From Polyangium spumosum (lineage in GTDB: Bacteria > Myxococcota_A > Polyangia > Polyangiales > Polyangiaceae): 64,000 nucleotides of DNA. The position numbers and the translations under genes were made by a program. Location: the NCBI RefSeq assembly GCF_009649845.1, contig NZ_WJIE01000012.1, forward strand, positions 62,001-126,000, written 5' to 3'. Positions 15,816-24,859 of the stretch are shown one piece after another. Under the pieces are notes generated by a model that had not been told where the DNA came from, made no database searches, and saw nothing but the letters and a program-made list of their open reading frames with translations. Within the stretch, counting starts at the first letter, position 1. Each line of letters starts with the position of its first letter.

Positions 15816-18800
15816 TCAGAGCCAGGCCGCCGCGAGCGAACGGGCGCGCACGTTCTCGGGCACGTCGTGCAGGTAATGCGAGCGCAAGCCCTCGTCCGGG
15901 ATCTCCTCGGCGCGCGCCTCGATCCGGCGCATCACCTCCCGGAGCGCGCTCGACGCCTCCTCCATGTCCCCCTCCTCGGCGCTCGCCTCGGCCACCACGA
16001 GCCGCGCCTCGATCTCGACGTACCCGCCGCCGTCCCCGCCGAGCGCCGCGCCGATCTCGCGGGCGAGCGCGCGCGCCTCGGCGGGCCTGCGCGAGAGGAC
16101 GAGGCTCCGCACGAGGAGCGTCGTGATCCAGAGCTTGCGCAAGGGGACGCGGTGGCAAAGCGCGAGGGCCGCCCGCGCCTCGCGGACGGCGTCCTCGTAG
16201 GCGCCGCGGTGGAGGTGGATCTGCGCCCGGATGCCGTGCGCCCAGCCGCGATACCCGTCGCTCACCCCCGACGCCCCGAGCACGCGCTCGGCGATGGCAT
16301 GCGCCTCGACCCATTTCGACGGCTCGTGGTAACCGACGAGCAACGCCGCGAGGTGCAGCTCCGATTGCAGGAGCACGAAGGGCCCACGAATGCGGCGCGC
16401 ATGATCCACGGCGGAGCGGAGCGCGCGCTCGCCCGCCTCGCGCTCGCCCACCTCGCCGAGGGCCTGACCGAGCCGGTTCAGCGCGGTGATGTGGTTGCGG
16501 GCGTCGCCGATGGCCTCGAAGGCGGAGACGGCCCGCCGCGTGAGCTCGAGCTGGCGGAACGGCGCTCGTTCGAAGGCGCGTAACTCGTCGCTCTGCCCGA
16601 TGGCCAGGGAGCCGACGAGGTCGAGGTCGAGCGCGGGCATCGTGGCCGCGAGCCGCTCGGCCCGGTCGAGCAAGGCGCGGCAGAGCTCCCGCCGCCCGTA
16701 CGACGTGAGCAGCGAGGCCGCGAGCGGGGCCCAGAGCAGGTAATCGCGGCGCGCCTCGGCGTCCGGGTCGAAGCTCTTGAAGCGGCTCGCCATGCAGAGG
16801 AAATCGCTCTCCGCGCCCACGACGAGCGACGCCCAGGTGCCGTGAAAGAGGAGCAAGCACGCCCAGCGGCTCCCGGGCGCCACGAGCGGGAGCGCCGTGA
16901 CGCTCACCCAGTGCGCGCTCTCGAGCTCCGAGCGCCAGCAATGCGCCATCACCCGGAGCGTGAGCAGGTTGCCGAGCACCTCCCCCGTGGCGCCGCACTC
17001 GATCCCGCGCTGCGCGCAATGGAGCGCGCCGGAGAAGTCGTCCCGGTCGAACGACTGGCTGCCGGCGCGCAGGTAATGGGCCGCGGCGTTCTCGGGGTCG
17101 CGGCCGCGCTGGAAATGTTCGGCGAGGACGAGCGCGTCGAGCTCGCCGGCGCGCTTGAGCCACTCCCCCGCGAGCCTGTGGCCGAGGTGCCGGTCGTCGT
17201 CCGTGAGCATGGCGTACGCCCCCTCGCGGATGATCGCGTGGCGGAACGTGTACTCCTCCTGCCCGGCGAACCTCGAATGCAGCCGCCGCGTGACGAGCTC
17301 GCGCTCGCAGAGCTCCGTGAGTGACGCCGCGATGGGCTCGCCGTCGCCGAGCAGCTCCCGCAGGCCGCTCTCCCAGAACACCTCGCCGAAGATACTCGCG
17401 GCCCGGAGCAGCCTGCGCGCCTCGGGCGCGAGCGCGGAGAGGCGCGCCTCCACCATGCCGAGCACCGTGTCCGGCAGCTCGCCGCCCCGGCCGTCGGCGA
17501 CCGCGCGGATGAGCTCTTCCAGGAAAAACGCGTTGCCGTCGGCGCGCTCCACGAGCGCCGCGCCACGCTCGGCCGCGACGTCCCCGCCGAGCGCGGCCGA
17601 CACGAGCTCCGTCGCCGCGCGCCGCGAGAGCGGCCCGAGCCGGATCTCCTGCATGCTCCGGCCCGCCCAGAGCCGCGGGAAGACCTCGTGCACCACGGGC
17701 CGCGCGAAGGCCAGGATGACGAACGGCACGTCCGAGAGGTCCCGCAGCAAGGCGTCGAGCACCTTGAGCGACGGCGCGTCCCCCCAGTGCAGATCCTCGA
17801 GCACCACGAGGATCGGCCGCGTCGCCCCGAGCGCCGCCGTGAGCGCGCGGTAGGCCGCCTCGATCTGGTCGGCCATGAAGATCGGGTTCTGCCGCGCGGC
17901 GCGCAGGCGCGGGCTGCCGTCGTCGGGGAACGGCGCGCCCGCCAGCTCGCCGAGGAACTCCATGTTCGTGCGCCGCTCCGCTTCGCCTCCGAACACCGCC
18001 GCGAGCAGCTCGACCTTGCGGCGCTGCGCCGCGATCGGCTCGCCCGCCGAGATCTGCAGGATGTCGCGCAGGGCGCCCGAGAGCAACGAGAAGGCCGAGC
18101 CGGCGCCGATCGCGTCGGGCCGCGCGAGGGCGCAGGCGACGTTCGCGTGGCGCTCCTTGATGACGCGCAAGAGCTCCTGCCGGAGCCGCGATTTGCCCAT
18201 CCCCGGCGGCGCCGTCACGAGCACGGCCGAGGGGCGCCGCTCCTCGAAGCTCTCGGTCACGAGGTCGAGGATGTTCCGGAGCTCGCGCTCGCGGCCCACG
18301 AAGGGGCTCGGCTTGCCGAGCAGGGTGCGCCGCTCCTGCCCCGTCCGGCGCTCGCCGCAGAGCGCGATCCGCCCGCCCTCCTGCTCGACCAGCTCGAAAC
18401 GCGCGTCGAGCAACGCGCGCGTGTTCTCGTCGATGCGGACGGGCGCGCCCTCCCGGCCCTCGGAGAGCGCCTCGTCGAGCAGCGCCGCCGCGCGCTCGAG
18501 CGCCTCGCCCACGGGCAGCCGGTTCGTCGACTCGCCGCGCCCCGTCACCAGGACGACCGCCGCCTCGGGCGCCGCGAGCTTCACCCACGACGCGCACCGC
18601 GCCGCGGTCGCGGCCTGATCCACCACGCTCCCCTCGCCGAGCAGCACGGCCACGACCACGCCGGACGAGAGCTCCAGGACCCGCGCGCCGAGCGGCGTGG
18701 CCACACGCTCGACCGCTGCGACGAGGTCCCGCGGCGCCTCGCGATCGAGCGGCGGCGAGACCGCCACGATGGAGACGAGCCGCCGCTCCGTGCCCGTGAG

Positions 18801-19661
18801 GCCGACCCGCGAAGGCTCGCCGATCGAGACGGGTGACCTCGCGGTCGCGTCGATTCGATCCACGAGCTCGCGCACCGCCGCGCCGTCCTCGGGGCGGGCG
18901 ACGGGCTCCTTCGAAAGCAACCGATGGACGAGCGTCGCCAGCGGCTCGGGCACGTCGGGGCAGAGGTCCCGCAGGCGCGGCGGCTCCTCGAGCAGGAGCT
19001 TCGCGAGCAGCGCCATCGGGTGCGCGCCCTGGAACGCGGGTTTCCCCGACAAACACTCGAACAGCACGCAGCCGAGGGCGAACACGTCGGCCCGCGCGTC
19101 GGCGTCCGCGTCGCCGCGCGCCTGCTCGGGCGCCATGTACCCGGGCGTCCCCAGGATCGAACCCGTCCGGGTGAGCGCGCCCGTCCCGCCGCCGTGCGCG
19201 ATGCCGAAATCGAGGACCTTCACGTGCTCGGCTGCGCCGCCCACGAGGAACAGGTTGCTCGGCTTCACGTCCCGGTGGACGATCCGCCGCGCGTGCGCCG
19301 CGCCGAGCGCATCGGCCACGGCGCGGGCGAGGGACAAACTCTCCTCGATGTCGAGCGGGCCCCGCTCGAGGCGCGCGAGCAGGCTCTCGCCGTCGAGCCA
19401 TTCCATCGCGAGCCAGGCCTCACCCGACGCGGCAATGCCATGCGCCACGTACCGCACGACGTGGGGGTGCTCGAAGGCCGAGAGGATACGCGCCTCCTTC
19501 AGGAAACGCGGGGCGGAGTCTCCCTCGGGATCACGCAGGACCTTCAGCGCCACGGGGGCGCCCGAGCTCCGGTCGACGGCGCGCCAAACCGTCCCCATCC
19601 CCCCGGATCCGGCTCGCCTCCCGAGCACGAACCGATCGTCCAGCACCTCCCCCGGTCGCAT
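15816..19661 (-). CDS. Ser/Thr protein kinase fused to AAA/STAND-like ATPase and helical repeats
   Basis: 1281 residues. Kinase domain 8-275: Gly loop GSGGMGTVW, K40, HRDVKPSN with D131, DFG at 151-153, GYMAPEQ. Residues 280-440 resemble a degenerate cyclase-like region. At about 445 an ATPase module starts (PFVGRERELRNILDL), with Walker A PPGMGKS (K490) and Walker B ILVVLEDLHWGD. The last 500 residues are TPR-like helices (LLTLRVMAHCWRSELE onward). This PknK-like layout couples phosphorylation to a signal-sensing ATPase; many myxobacterial members exist. Cytoplasmic; no transmembrane segment. Promoter region shared with nothing obvious; start ATG 19661 immediately precedes the kinase fold. 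Confidence 0.92.
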   Translation of the reverse strand: MRPGEVLDDRFVLGRRAGSGGMGTVWRAVDRSSGAPVALKVLRDPEGDSAPRFLKEARILSAFEHPHVVRYVAHGIAASGEAWLAMEWLDGESLLARLERGPLDIEESLSLARAVADALGAAHARRIVHRDVKPSNLFLVGGAAEHVKVLDFGIAHGGGTGALTRTGSILGTPGYMAPEQARGDADADARADVFALGCVLFECLSGKPAFQGAHPMALLAKLLLEEPPRLRDLCPDVPEPLATLVHRLLSKEPVARPEDGAAVRELVDRIDATARSPVSIGEPSRVGLTGTERRLVSIVAVSPPLDREAPRDLVAAVERVATPLGARVLELSSGVVVAVLLGEGSVVDQAATAARCASWVKLAAPEAAVVLVTGRGESTNRLPVGEALERAAALLDEALSEGREGAPVRIDENTRALLDARFELVEQEGGRIALCGERRTGQERRTLLGKPSPFVGRERELRNILDLVTESFEERRPSAVLVTAPPGMGKSRLRQELLRVIKERHANVACALARPDAIGAGSAFSLLSGALRDILQISAGEPIAAQRRKVELLAAVFGGEAERRTNMEFLGELAGAPFPDDGSPRLRAARQNPIFMADQIEAAYRALTAALGATRPILVVLEDLHWGDAPSLKVLDALLRDLSDVPFVILAFARPVVHEVFPRLWAGRSMQEIRLGPLSRRAATELVSAALGGDVAAERGAALVERADGNAFFLEELIRAVADGRGGELPDTVLGMVEARLSALAPEARRLLRAASIFGEVFWESGLRELLGDGEPIAASLTELCERELVTRRLHSRFAGQEEYTFRHAIIREGAYAMLTDDDRHLGHRLAGEWLKRAGELDALVLAEHFQRGRDPENAAAHYLRAGSQSFDRDDFSGALHCAQRGIECGATGEVLGNLLTLRVMAHCWRSELESAHWVSVTALPLVAPGSRWACLLLFHGTWASLVVGAESDFLCMASRFKSFDPDAEARRDYLLWAPLAASLLTSYGRRELCRALLDRAERLAATMPALDLDLVGSLAIGQSDELRAFERAPFRQLELTRRAVSAFEAIGDARNHITALNRLGQALGEVGEREAGERALRSAVDHARRIRGPFVLLQSELHLAALLVGYHEPSKWVEAHAIAERVLGASGVSDGYRGWAHGIRAQIHLHRGAYEDAVREARAALALCHRVPLRKLWITTLLVRSLVLSRRPAEARALAREIGAALGGDGGGYVEIEARLVVAEASAEEGDMEEASSALREVMRRIEARAEEIPDEGLRSHYLHDVPENVRARSLAAAWL

Positions 19662-19770
19662 TGGGAATCAGGATACTCTGGCGAACCGGAGCGCTCAAGC
19701 GCGCTCTCCGGGCGGACGAGCGTACCGAGGTGATGGCAATCGACACACGCCTAGGGAGCGCGCCTTCCCT

Positions 19771-20793
19771 TCATTCGGAGATTTCCTGTCGGGAGCTCAC
19801 CTCGTGATCGGGAGCGGGCGCGGGCAAGCTCGCCATTTCAATCGGCTTGCGGCAGATCGCGAAGCCGCCCGCGCAATGCCCGGACTGGAACATCGGCCCG
19901 CGCGGCGCGCTCGTGCCGGGGAGGAAGCCGGTCGCGCCCCATCGGCCGTCGAACCCGAGCGCCCTCCTCGCGAGCGCGCTCTCGGGCACGTCGTCGAGCC
20001 GCGAGAGCCCGCCGCCTTCCCACGTCCGCCAGGGCCGGTCGGCGCACGCGGCGAGATCGTCACACGACGCGGCGGCCGATTCGAACCACGCAAGGTCCTT
20101 CCTGTCGGCGTAGGTCGCGTGGGTCCCCCGCGCGGAGAGCACGACCGGGTGATTTCCGTCCTTGCGGAGCCGGGACCAGGAGAAATAGGGCCCGGGCGCG
20201 TTGTCCTCGTGGCGGGCGAGGTAGGCGCCGAGCGGGCGGCCCTCCTCGTCGAGGCGCACGGTCATGTGCTCCCAGTCGCTCTCGTGCTTGAAGAAAAACG
20301 GCCCGTCGTTGTAGGGGTAATAAAACCAGTATTCGACGTGGATCCCGCCGCTCGCCCGGGGGTAGACGTTCACGTACGTCACCCAGTCCTCGGGGCGCTC
20401 GCTCCCCTTGCGCACCTCGTCGTCGAAGGCCCGGCGCGCGCGGCGCACGACCGCGGCGCCCTCCACGAAATCGGACTTTTCCATGACCCACGGCACGGAC
20501 GCCGGCAGCGCGTGATCCTCGCGGTCGAGGATCACGATGGGGGCGAACATGCGGGCGAGCTCGGCCTCGCGCGTGTCGGAGAGGCCGTCGCGGTCCGCGT
20601 CGCCCGAGGCGAGCGGCGCGGGCGGGCTGCCCACGGCCGCGACCACCGGATCCATCCACGCCTCGCGCAGATCACGCGCGTGCCCGCTGCCGAGCTCGAC
20701 GCCGGCGAGGGCCAAAAAGAGGGCGGACGCGGACGCGAGCCGAGGATGACGGCGCGCCCTCCGGGGCGAAAAAACGAGCGGGACGAACGGCAT
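19771..20793 (-). CDS. Vps62-related secreted protein
   Basis: 340 residues from ATG 20793; a GTG at 20817 is possible. Hydrophobic N-terminus (LASASALFLALAGVEL) suggests export. The core matches the Vps62/DUF946 family: FAPIVILDREDHALP, VEYWFYYPYNDGP, HESDWEHMTVRLD, and GTHATYAD. A calcium-binding-like DADRDGLSD lies near residue 73. Family function is unclear. Encoded between the large kinase and the flippase-like gene on the same strand (83 nt from the latter). Confidence 0.8.
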   Translation of the reverse strand: MPFVPLVFSPRRARRHPRLASASALFLALAGVELGSGHARDLREAWMDPVVAAVGSPPAPLASGDADRDGLSDTREAELARMFAPIVILDREDHALPASVPWVMEKSDFVEGAAVVRRARRAFDDEVRKGSERPEDWVTYVNVYPRASGGIHVEYWFYYPYNDGPFFFKHESDWEHMTVRLDEEGRPLGAYLARHEDNAPGPYFSWSRLRKDGNHPVVLSARGTHATYADRKDLAWFESAAASCDDLAACADRPWRTWEGGGLSRLDDVPESALARRALGFDGRWGATGFLPGTSAPRGPMFQSGHCAGGFAICRKPIEMASLPAPAPDHEVSSRQEISE

Positions 20794-20876
20794 GCAGCGG
20801 GCAACCTTTGCACGCACCCCACCCTCGCCGCAAGAGCGGCCTGGACGTCATCGCGAATGAAATGCTCGTTTTTTGC

Positions 20877-21878
20877 TCAATGCTCGGGCCGCTCGCCCGG
20901 CGCCGCCGGCGAGGACCACGCGAGTGGCACGATCGCGCCCACGGCCACGAAGACGGCCTCGAGCGCGTGGCAGAGCATCGCGATGGCGACCGCCTGCGGG
21001 ACCGTCGCCCCGAGCACGTCGGCGCTCCACGCGAACGCCCCCTCGCTCACGCCCACCTGCGCCGGGACGAACGCGCCCACGGCGAGCGAGACCATGTTCG
21101 CCCCCTGGGCCACGAGCGCGCGCGAGGCGCCCGTCGCGGCGCCCACCGCGCGGGCCAGGATGGCATACTGCGCGACCTGGATCACCCGGCCGACGAGCAT
21201 CACGGCCACCGGCCCCGGCGGCAACAGGCGCGTCTCGCGGGCGCGCTCCTGGAACACGACGACCCGCTCGCCGGCGCGCCTCGACACCCGCCTTGCGAGC
21301 GCGCCGAACCAGCTCGCGCGCATCACCACGCGCAGGAGCGTCCCCGCCAGAACGAGCAGCGCGGCGTGCAGGACGAGCGCGAGCGTGATGGCCGAGGCCC
21401 CCGAAAGCGCGTATGCCGCGGCGGCGCAGGGCACCGAGATGATCCCGCCGCTCACGAGGGTCACGGCTTGTACCGTCGCGCCCGCCGCCGTCGCTGCCGC
21501 CGGGCCGGCCCAGGGCGCGAGCAAGGCTGCCTTCGTGGCCTCGGCCGCCGCGCGCCCCGCGGGCGCGATCGACGAGACGGCCCGCGCCACGAGCGACGCG
21601 CGCGCGAGGGCCGGGACGGACAGCATCTTCGCGCGGTCGCCATAAGCGGCGTAGGTCGCGAGGGCGTCCGTCCCGACGCGCAGGAGCTCGAGCGCCACGA
21701 CGAGCGGCAACCACGGCGCCGCCCCGCGCAGAATCGCGACGAGCGCCCCGGCGCCCGCCTGCCGCACGAGCGAGGCGACGACCCCGATCCCGAGGGCCGC
21801 AAAAGCGAGGCGCGCGCCCCAGCGCAGGACCACGCCCGTGCGGAGCTCCCTGCGATCCGCCTTCTCCTCTCGCTCCAC
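20877..21878 (-). CDS. flippase-like integral membrane protein (LPG synthase TM / UPF0104 type)
   Basis: 333 residues, GTG start. About eight hydrophobic helices; the pattern SSIAPAGRAAAEATKA and FVPAQVGVSEGAF matches the conserved PGGxGxxE-like motifs of the lysylphosphatidylglycerol-synthase membrane domain / AglD family, thought to flip lipids or lipid-linked sugars. The catalytic aminoacyltransferase domain of MprF is absent. A separate DUF2156 protein of the kind fused to such domains is encoded far away at 49380. Confidence 0.82.
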   Translation of the reverse strand: MEREEKADRRELRTGVVLRWGARLAFAALGIGVVASLVRQAGAGALVAILRGAAPWLPLVVALELLRVGTDALATYAAYGDRAKMLSVPALARASLVARAVSSIAPAGRAAAEATKAALLAPWAGPAAATAAGATVQAVTLVSGGIISVPCAAAAYALSGASAITLALVLHAALLVLAGTLLRVVMRASWFGALARRVSRRAGERVVVFQERARETRLLPPGPVAVMLVGRVIQVAQYAILARAVGAATGASRALVAQGANMVSLAVGAFVPAQVGVSEGAFAWSADVLGATVPQAVAIAMLCHALEAVFVAVGAIVPLAWSSPAAPGERPEH

Positions 21879-21969
21879 GTCCCCCCGATGAGGCGCTCAC
21901 GCGGCCTCATCGAGTCCCTGGCGACAGGCGTGCCATCCGCTCGTGCAGCGTCGGGCTCGTCCCGAAATG

Positions 21970-22024
21970 GCAAAAAAGACAAAACCGAAATCACCCTCCC
22001 TCTCCACGACGTGGAGAGGGAGGG
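21970..22024 (-). terminator. rho-independent terminator after 22040 gene
   Basis: A perfect 14-bp stem (21994-22007 with 22011-22024; arm ccctccctctccac) with a 3-nt loop, followed on the minus strand by tgatttcggttttgtctttttt. It starts 16 nt after the stop of the lipoprotein gene at 22040. Confidence 0.85.
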
Positions 22025-22039
22025 CTGGGGAGGGTGAGG

Positions 22040-22699
22040 TCAGCGCTGCTGTCCGCCCTGCGTGCCCGGCTGCTGTCCCGGCTGCTGCCCTTGCTGCTGC
22101 CCCGGCTGCTGTCCGCCCGGCGTACCCGGCTGCTCGACGCCGCCCTGCGTGGCGCCGACCAGGATCCGGGTGACGTGGATATAGACCTGCGAGCGGGTCA
22201 GCTCCTCGGCCTCCTGGGACGAGAGCGCCCATTGCTGCTGCAATTGCTGCACGCTCGGCGACTGCCGGAATTGCCCGACCAGGGCCACCCGATCACCCTT
22301 CTGGATCTTGAGCTGCCGATCCTTCAGCGAGCTCGCGGCCTGCTCGTCGAGGACGACCGGCACGGTGCGATCCTCGCTCGGGCCGATCCAGAAGACCTTG
22401 TCGTTCGAGACCTTCTGCACCTGCGCGCCCACGAGGTCGATCATTCGATTGTTGAACGTCGCGCGATCCGGCGCCACCAGCACGATCGTCACGTCGCGGA
22501 TGGGCTCCGCCGCGACGCCTGGCTGCTGGCCTTGTTGCTGCGGCTCGCCCGGAGGCGCGCCTGGCTGCACCGCCGCGCCTTCGCCGCCTTTACGCACCTC
22601 GGCCCCTGCTTGACCGCCGCGGTCGCGCTCCTGGCACCCCGCCACGGCGAGCGCCGCGAAGAGGCCGGCCACGCTCACCAAACGAAAAGACCTGCGCAT
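22040..22699 (-). CDS. lipoprotein with Gln/Gly/Pro-rich C-terminal repeat
   Basis: 219 residues. ATG 22699 chosen because GGGAGGAG lies 6 nt upstream; an ATG at 22720 is weaker. Signal MRRSFRLVSVAGLFAALAVAGC with lipobox. Two low-complexity tracts: a Gln/Pro/Gly stretch after the signal and a C-terminal run of PGQQ units. Between them (about 55-180) a compact domain: DRVALVGQFRQ and VFWIGPSEDRTVPVVLDE suggest an OB-like fold of the kind used for small ligand or DNA binding. A strong terminator follows. Function unknown. Confidence 0.8.
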   Translation of the reverse strand: MRRSFRLVSVAGLFAALAVAGCQERDRGGQAGAEVRKGGEGAAVQPGAPPGEPQQQGQQPGVAAEPIRDVTIVLVAPDRATFNNRMIDLVGAQVQKVSNDKVFWIGPSEDRTVPVVLDEQAASSLKDRQLKIQKGDRVALVGQFRQSPSVQQLQQQWALSSQEAEELTRSQVYIHVTRILVGATQGGVEQPGTPGGQQPGQQQGQQPGQQPGTQGGQQR

Positions 22700-22833
22700 C
22701 GCGCTCCTCCCGTCGTTCATTGCAGAGCTCCTCTCGCCCTCGATTTCCGCCGAGGACGCCGCCCCCTCTTCGCTGCAAGTCCCGATCCCGAGGGCGCCGG
22801 ACACGCCCGACCGAAGGGAAGCCCGAGGCCTGA

Positions 22834-23400
22834 TCAGAAATCGTTCGCGCAGGCGTTGAACGGCTCGCCGCACCCGCTCGGGTCGACCACGCAATCGATA
22901 CACGTCTCCGAGGGATCCGAGCCCACGCAGAGGTTCGCGGCGCAGGAGACCGCGCACGTGCCGGAGCACATGCAGCCGATCAGGTTCTTGTACACGATCT
23001 CCGAGTCGCCTGCGCAGAGCGGCAGGGACGGGTTCGACTCGGAGACGAAATCGGCGCAGCCGAGGCAACCGGCCATGCACGAGGGGTCGTCGTCCGCGAA
23101 CCCGTTACAATCCTCGTCGACGCCGTTTCCGCAGGTGTCCTTCTGCGGCGGGACGTCGCCATTACATTCGCCGAACGTCCCGCTGTCCGTGCAGGCGCGG
23201 ACGCCGCTCTTGCAGATCCCCACGCCGAGCTTCTCCGGGGGGCCGTCGAAACAAGGCTCCTGCTCGCCCGGCGTGCACGCCACGGGCCCCGAGCCGCCCC
23301 CGCCCTCGCCCTCGAAGGGCGCATCCACCACGACCTTCGCCCCGCAGGCCGATCCCGCGAGGCACAAGAGCACGAAGCCGAGAAAAGACACCGTTCGCAT
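22834..23400 (-). CDS. Cys-rich secreted lipoprotein with MopE-like motif
   Basis: 188 residues from ATG 23400 (GAGGT 7 nt upstream). Signal MRTVSFLGFVLLCLAGSAC with lipobox. Mature part has about 20 cysteines, and the segment TCGNGVDEDCNGFADDD is the putative metal-binding motif also seen in the lipoprotein at 42-1538. Likely surface exposed; no enzymatic motif. Monocistronic on the minus strand. Confidence 0.78.
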   Translation of the reverse strand: MRTVSFLGFVLLCLAGSACGAKVVVDAPFEGEGGGGSGPVACTPGEQEPCFDGPPEKLGVGICKSGVRACTDSGTFGECNGDVPPQKDTCGNGVDEDCNGFADDDPSCMAGCLGCADFVSESNPSLPLCAGDSEIVYKNLIGCMCSGTCAVSCAANLCVGSDPSETCIDCVVDPSGCGEPFNACANDF

Positions 23401-23655
23401 GGGACGCACCTCTACCAGCCCCCCGCGCCCTCCATCCAGTTTCCATCACGCGAGACGACGCGCTGCATCCTCCGGGAATTGCATCCCCGCAACCCCCGAG
23501 GAGCCCCTTTTCCCCCATGCAAGGGCGGGCGCGCGGAGGCGTAGGATCCAAGTCCATGGAAACATTCGATTCCCGGCGAGCGGAGGGGTTGGATCGGTCG
23601 TTGCTAAAGGAAGAGGAGAAGTACCTGGAGTTCGGTCGTACCAGGGAGGTGCGTC

Positions 23656-24111
23656 ATGAGCACGTCGTCCACAGTTGAAGAGCGGTTCGGGTCGCACCGC
23701 ATGCGTTTCGAGGCCCCGGACCTGATCTGCATCGTGCTCGACGGCCCGCTCAGCGTCGAGGAGGCCGAGGCGATCGTGGCCCGCATCTTCGAGCTCGGCC
23801 GGAGACACGGCCCGCTCTGCTCGATGCTCGACGTCTCCCGCTACGAGAGCTCGGGCGCGCGCGTGCGGCAGGTCTTCCTGCAGGGCAACGGCGATCGATA
23901 TCCGATCCGGGCCGGCGCCGTCATCGGCGCCTCGTTCACGATGCGTATTGCCATGTCGATGGTCCTCACCGCCGGCGCCCACATCTCTCCGAAGAGCTTC
24001 TCCTTCCCCGTGGCGTTCAGCGCGACCGAGGCCGAGGCCCGCGCGTGGCTCGCCTCCCACCAGAAGCCGGACGCCGAGCGCGGCGCCGAGCTCCTGCCCA
24101 CCGGCACCTGA
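23656..24111 (+). CDS. STAS/SpoIIAA-like hypothetical protein
   Basis: 151 residues; GGGAGGT 5 nt upstream. The pattern ICIVLDGPLSVEEAEAIV, LCSMLDVSRYES and FTMRIAMSMVLTA follows the alternating strand/helix layout of STAS-like 'SpoIIAA-like' proteins of myxobacteria. Such proteins usually sense or relay signals, but the phosphorylatable Ser is not obvious. Just upstream of the membrane-tethered receiver, 115 nt apart on the same strand, so a shared signalling role is possible. Confidence 0.72.
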   Translation: MSTSSTVEERFGSHRMRFEAPDLICIVLDGPLSVEEAEAIVARIFELGRRHGPLCSMLDVSRYESSGARVRQVFLQGNGDRYPIRAGAVIGASFTMRIAMSMVLTAGAHISPKSFSFPVAFSATEAEARAWLASHQKPDAERGAELLPTGT

Positions 24112-24226
24112 AGCGCCCCCGCGCGCGCCGCCTTATCCATCTCTTCCGCATTCGCCACGCCCCCGGGCGCGCACGCCGCTTGCAATACGTCCAGGCGAGC
24201 AACCTCGGCGCAGCGTGGAGGGTCGC

Positions 24227-24847
24227 GTGGTTCAGCACATCATCATCGCGCTCATCGACGCGTCCCCGTCGGCGATGTGGGTCTTGCTCGTCGTGTGGCT
24301 GGTGCTCCGGTTCGAGAAGCCCATTCGCAGCGTATTGCCGAGGGTGACCGGCGTCAGCATCTTCGGGGTCGAGGCCTCCTTCGTTCGTGAAGAAATGGAC
24401 AAGGCCATCGTGCGCAAGGCGGCCCCGGTGTGCACGGAGGATCGAGAGCGCGCATTGCGGCGGCTGATGCGCGCGGAGTCGGTGTTCCGTGACGCCGCGA
24501 TCCTCTGGGTGGACAGCGCGCCGGAGCTACGCGCCGATGAGCGGGCCCTGCTCAGGTTCGCGGGGGCGAGCGTGGACGTGGCCCGCTCGACGGCGGAGGC
24601 GCTGTCGAGGCTGGAGAACCGCGGATATGACGCGATCGTCTCCGACATGAAGCGCGAGGGAGATCCGGACGCGGGCCTCTCCTTGCTCTCGGCGATGCGC
24701 GAGCGCTCGTTCTTGCCGCCCGTCATTTTCTACGTCGACCAGGACGAGGCGGGCCGCGAAGTGCCGCCGCGCGCGTTCGACCTGACGGACCGGCCCGATG
24801 TCCTCCTGCACGCGCTGGCGGATGCGCTGGAGAGGCGGCGGAGTTGA
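24227..24847 (+). CDS. membrane-anchored receiver-domain protein
   Basis: 206 residues; GTG start 24227 with GGAGGG 4-5 nt upstream. One N-terminal helix (IIIALIDASP...VLLVVWLVLRF) anchors it. A linker of 60 residues leads to a C-terminal receiver: ILWVDSAPELRADERALLRF, phospho-acceptor candidate in YDAIVSDMKREGDPDAGL, and PPVIFYVDQD. The acidic pair is reduced to a single Asp and the conserved Lys after strand 5 is not seen, so phosphorylation may be absent. No kinase gene adjacent. Convergent with the immunity gene, 12 nt apart. Confidence 0.72.
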   Translation: MVQHIIIALIDASPSAMWVLLVVWLVLRFEKPIRSVLPRVTGVSIFGVEASFVREEMDKAIVRKAAPVCTEDRERALRRLMRAESVFRDAAILWVDSAPELRADERALLRFAGASVDVARSTAEALSRLENRGYDAIVSDMKREGDPDAGLSLLSAMRERSFLPPVIFYVDQDEAGREVPPRAFDLTDRPDVLLHALADALERRRS

Positions 24848-24859
24848 AGGGCGGGGCCG

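Noticed and set aside
22700-23080. Upstream extension of the Gln-rich lipoprotein
   Set aside because: The extension overlaps the 22834 gene antisense-free frame poorly and removes the signal peptide from the N-terminus; GGAGGAG precedes ATG 22699.
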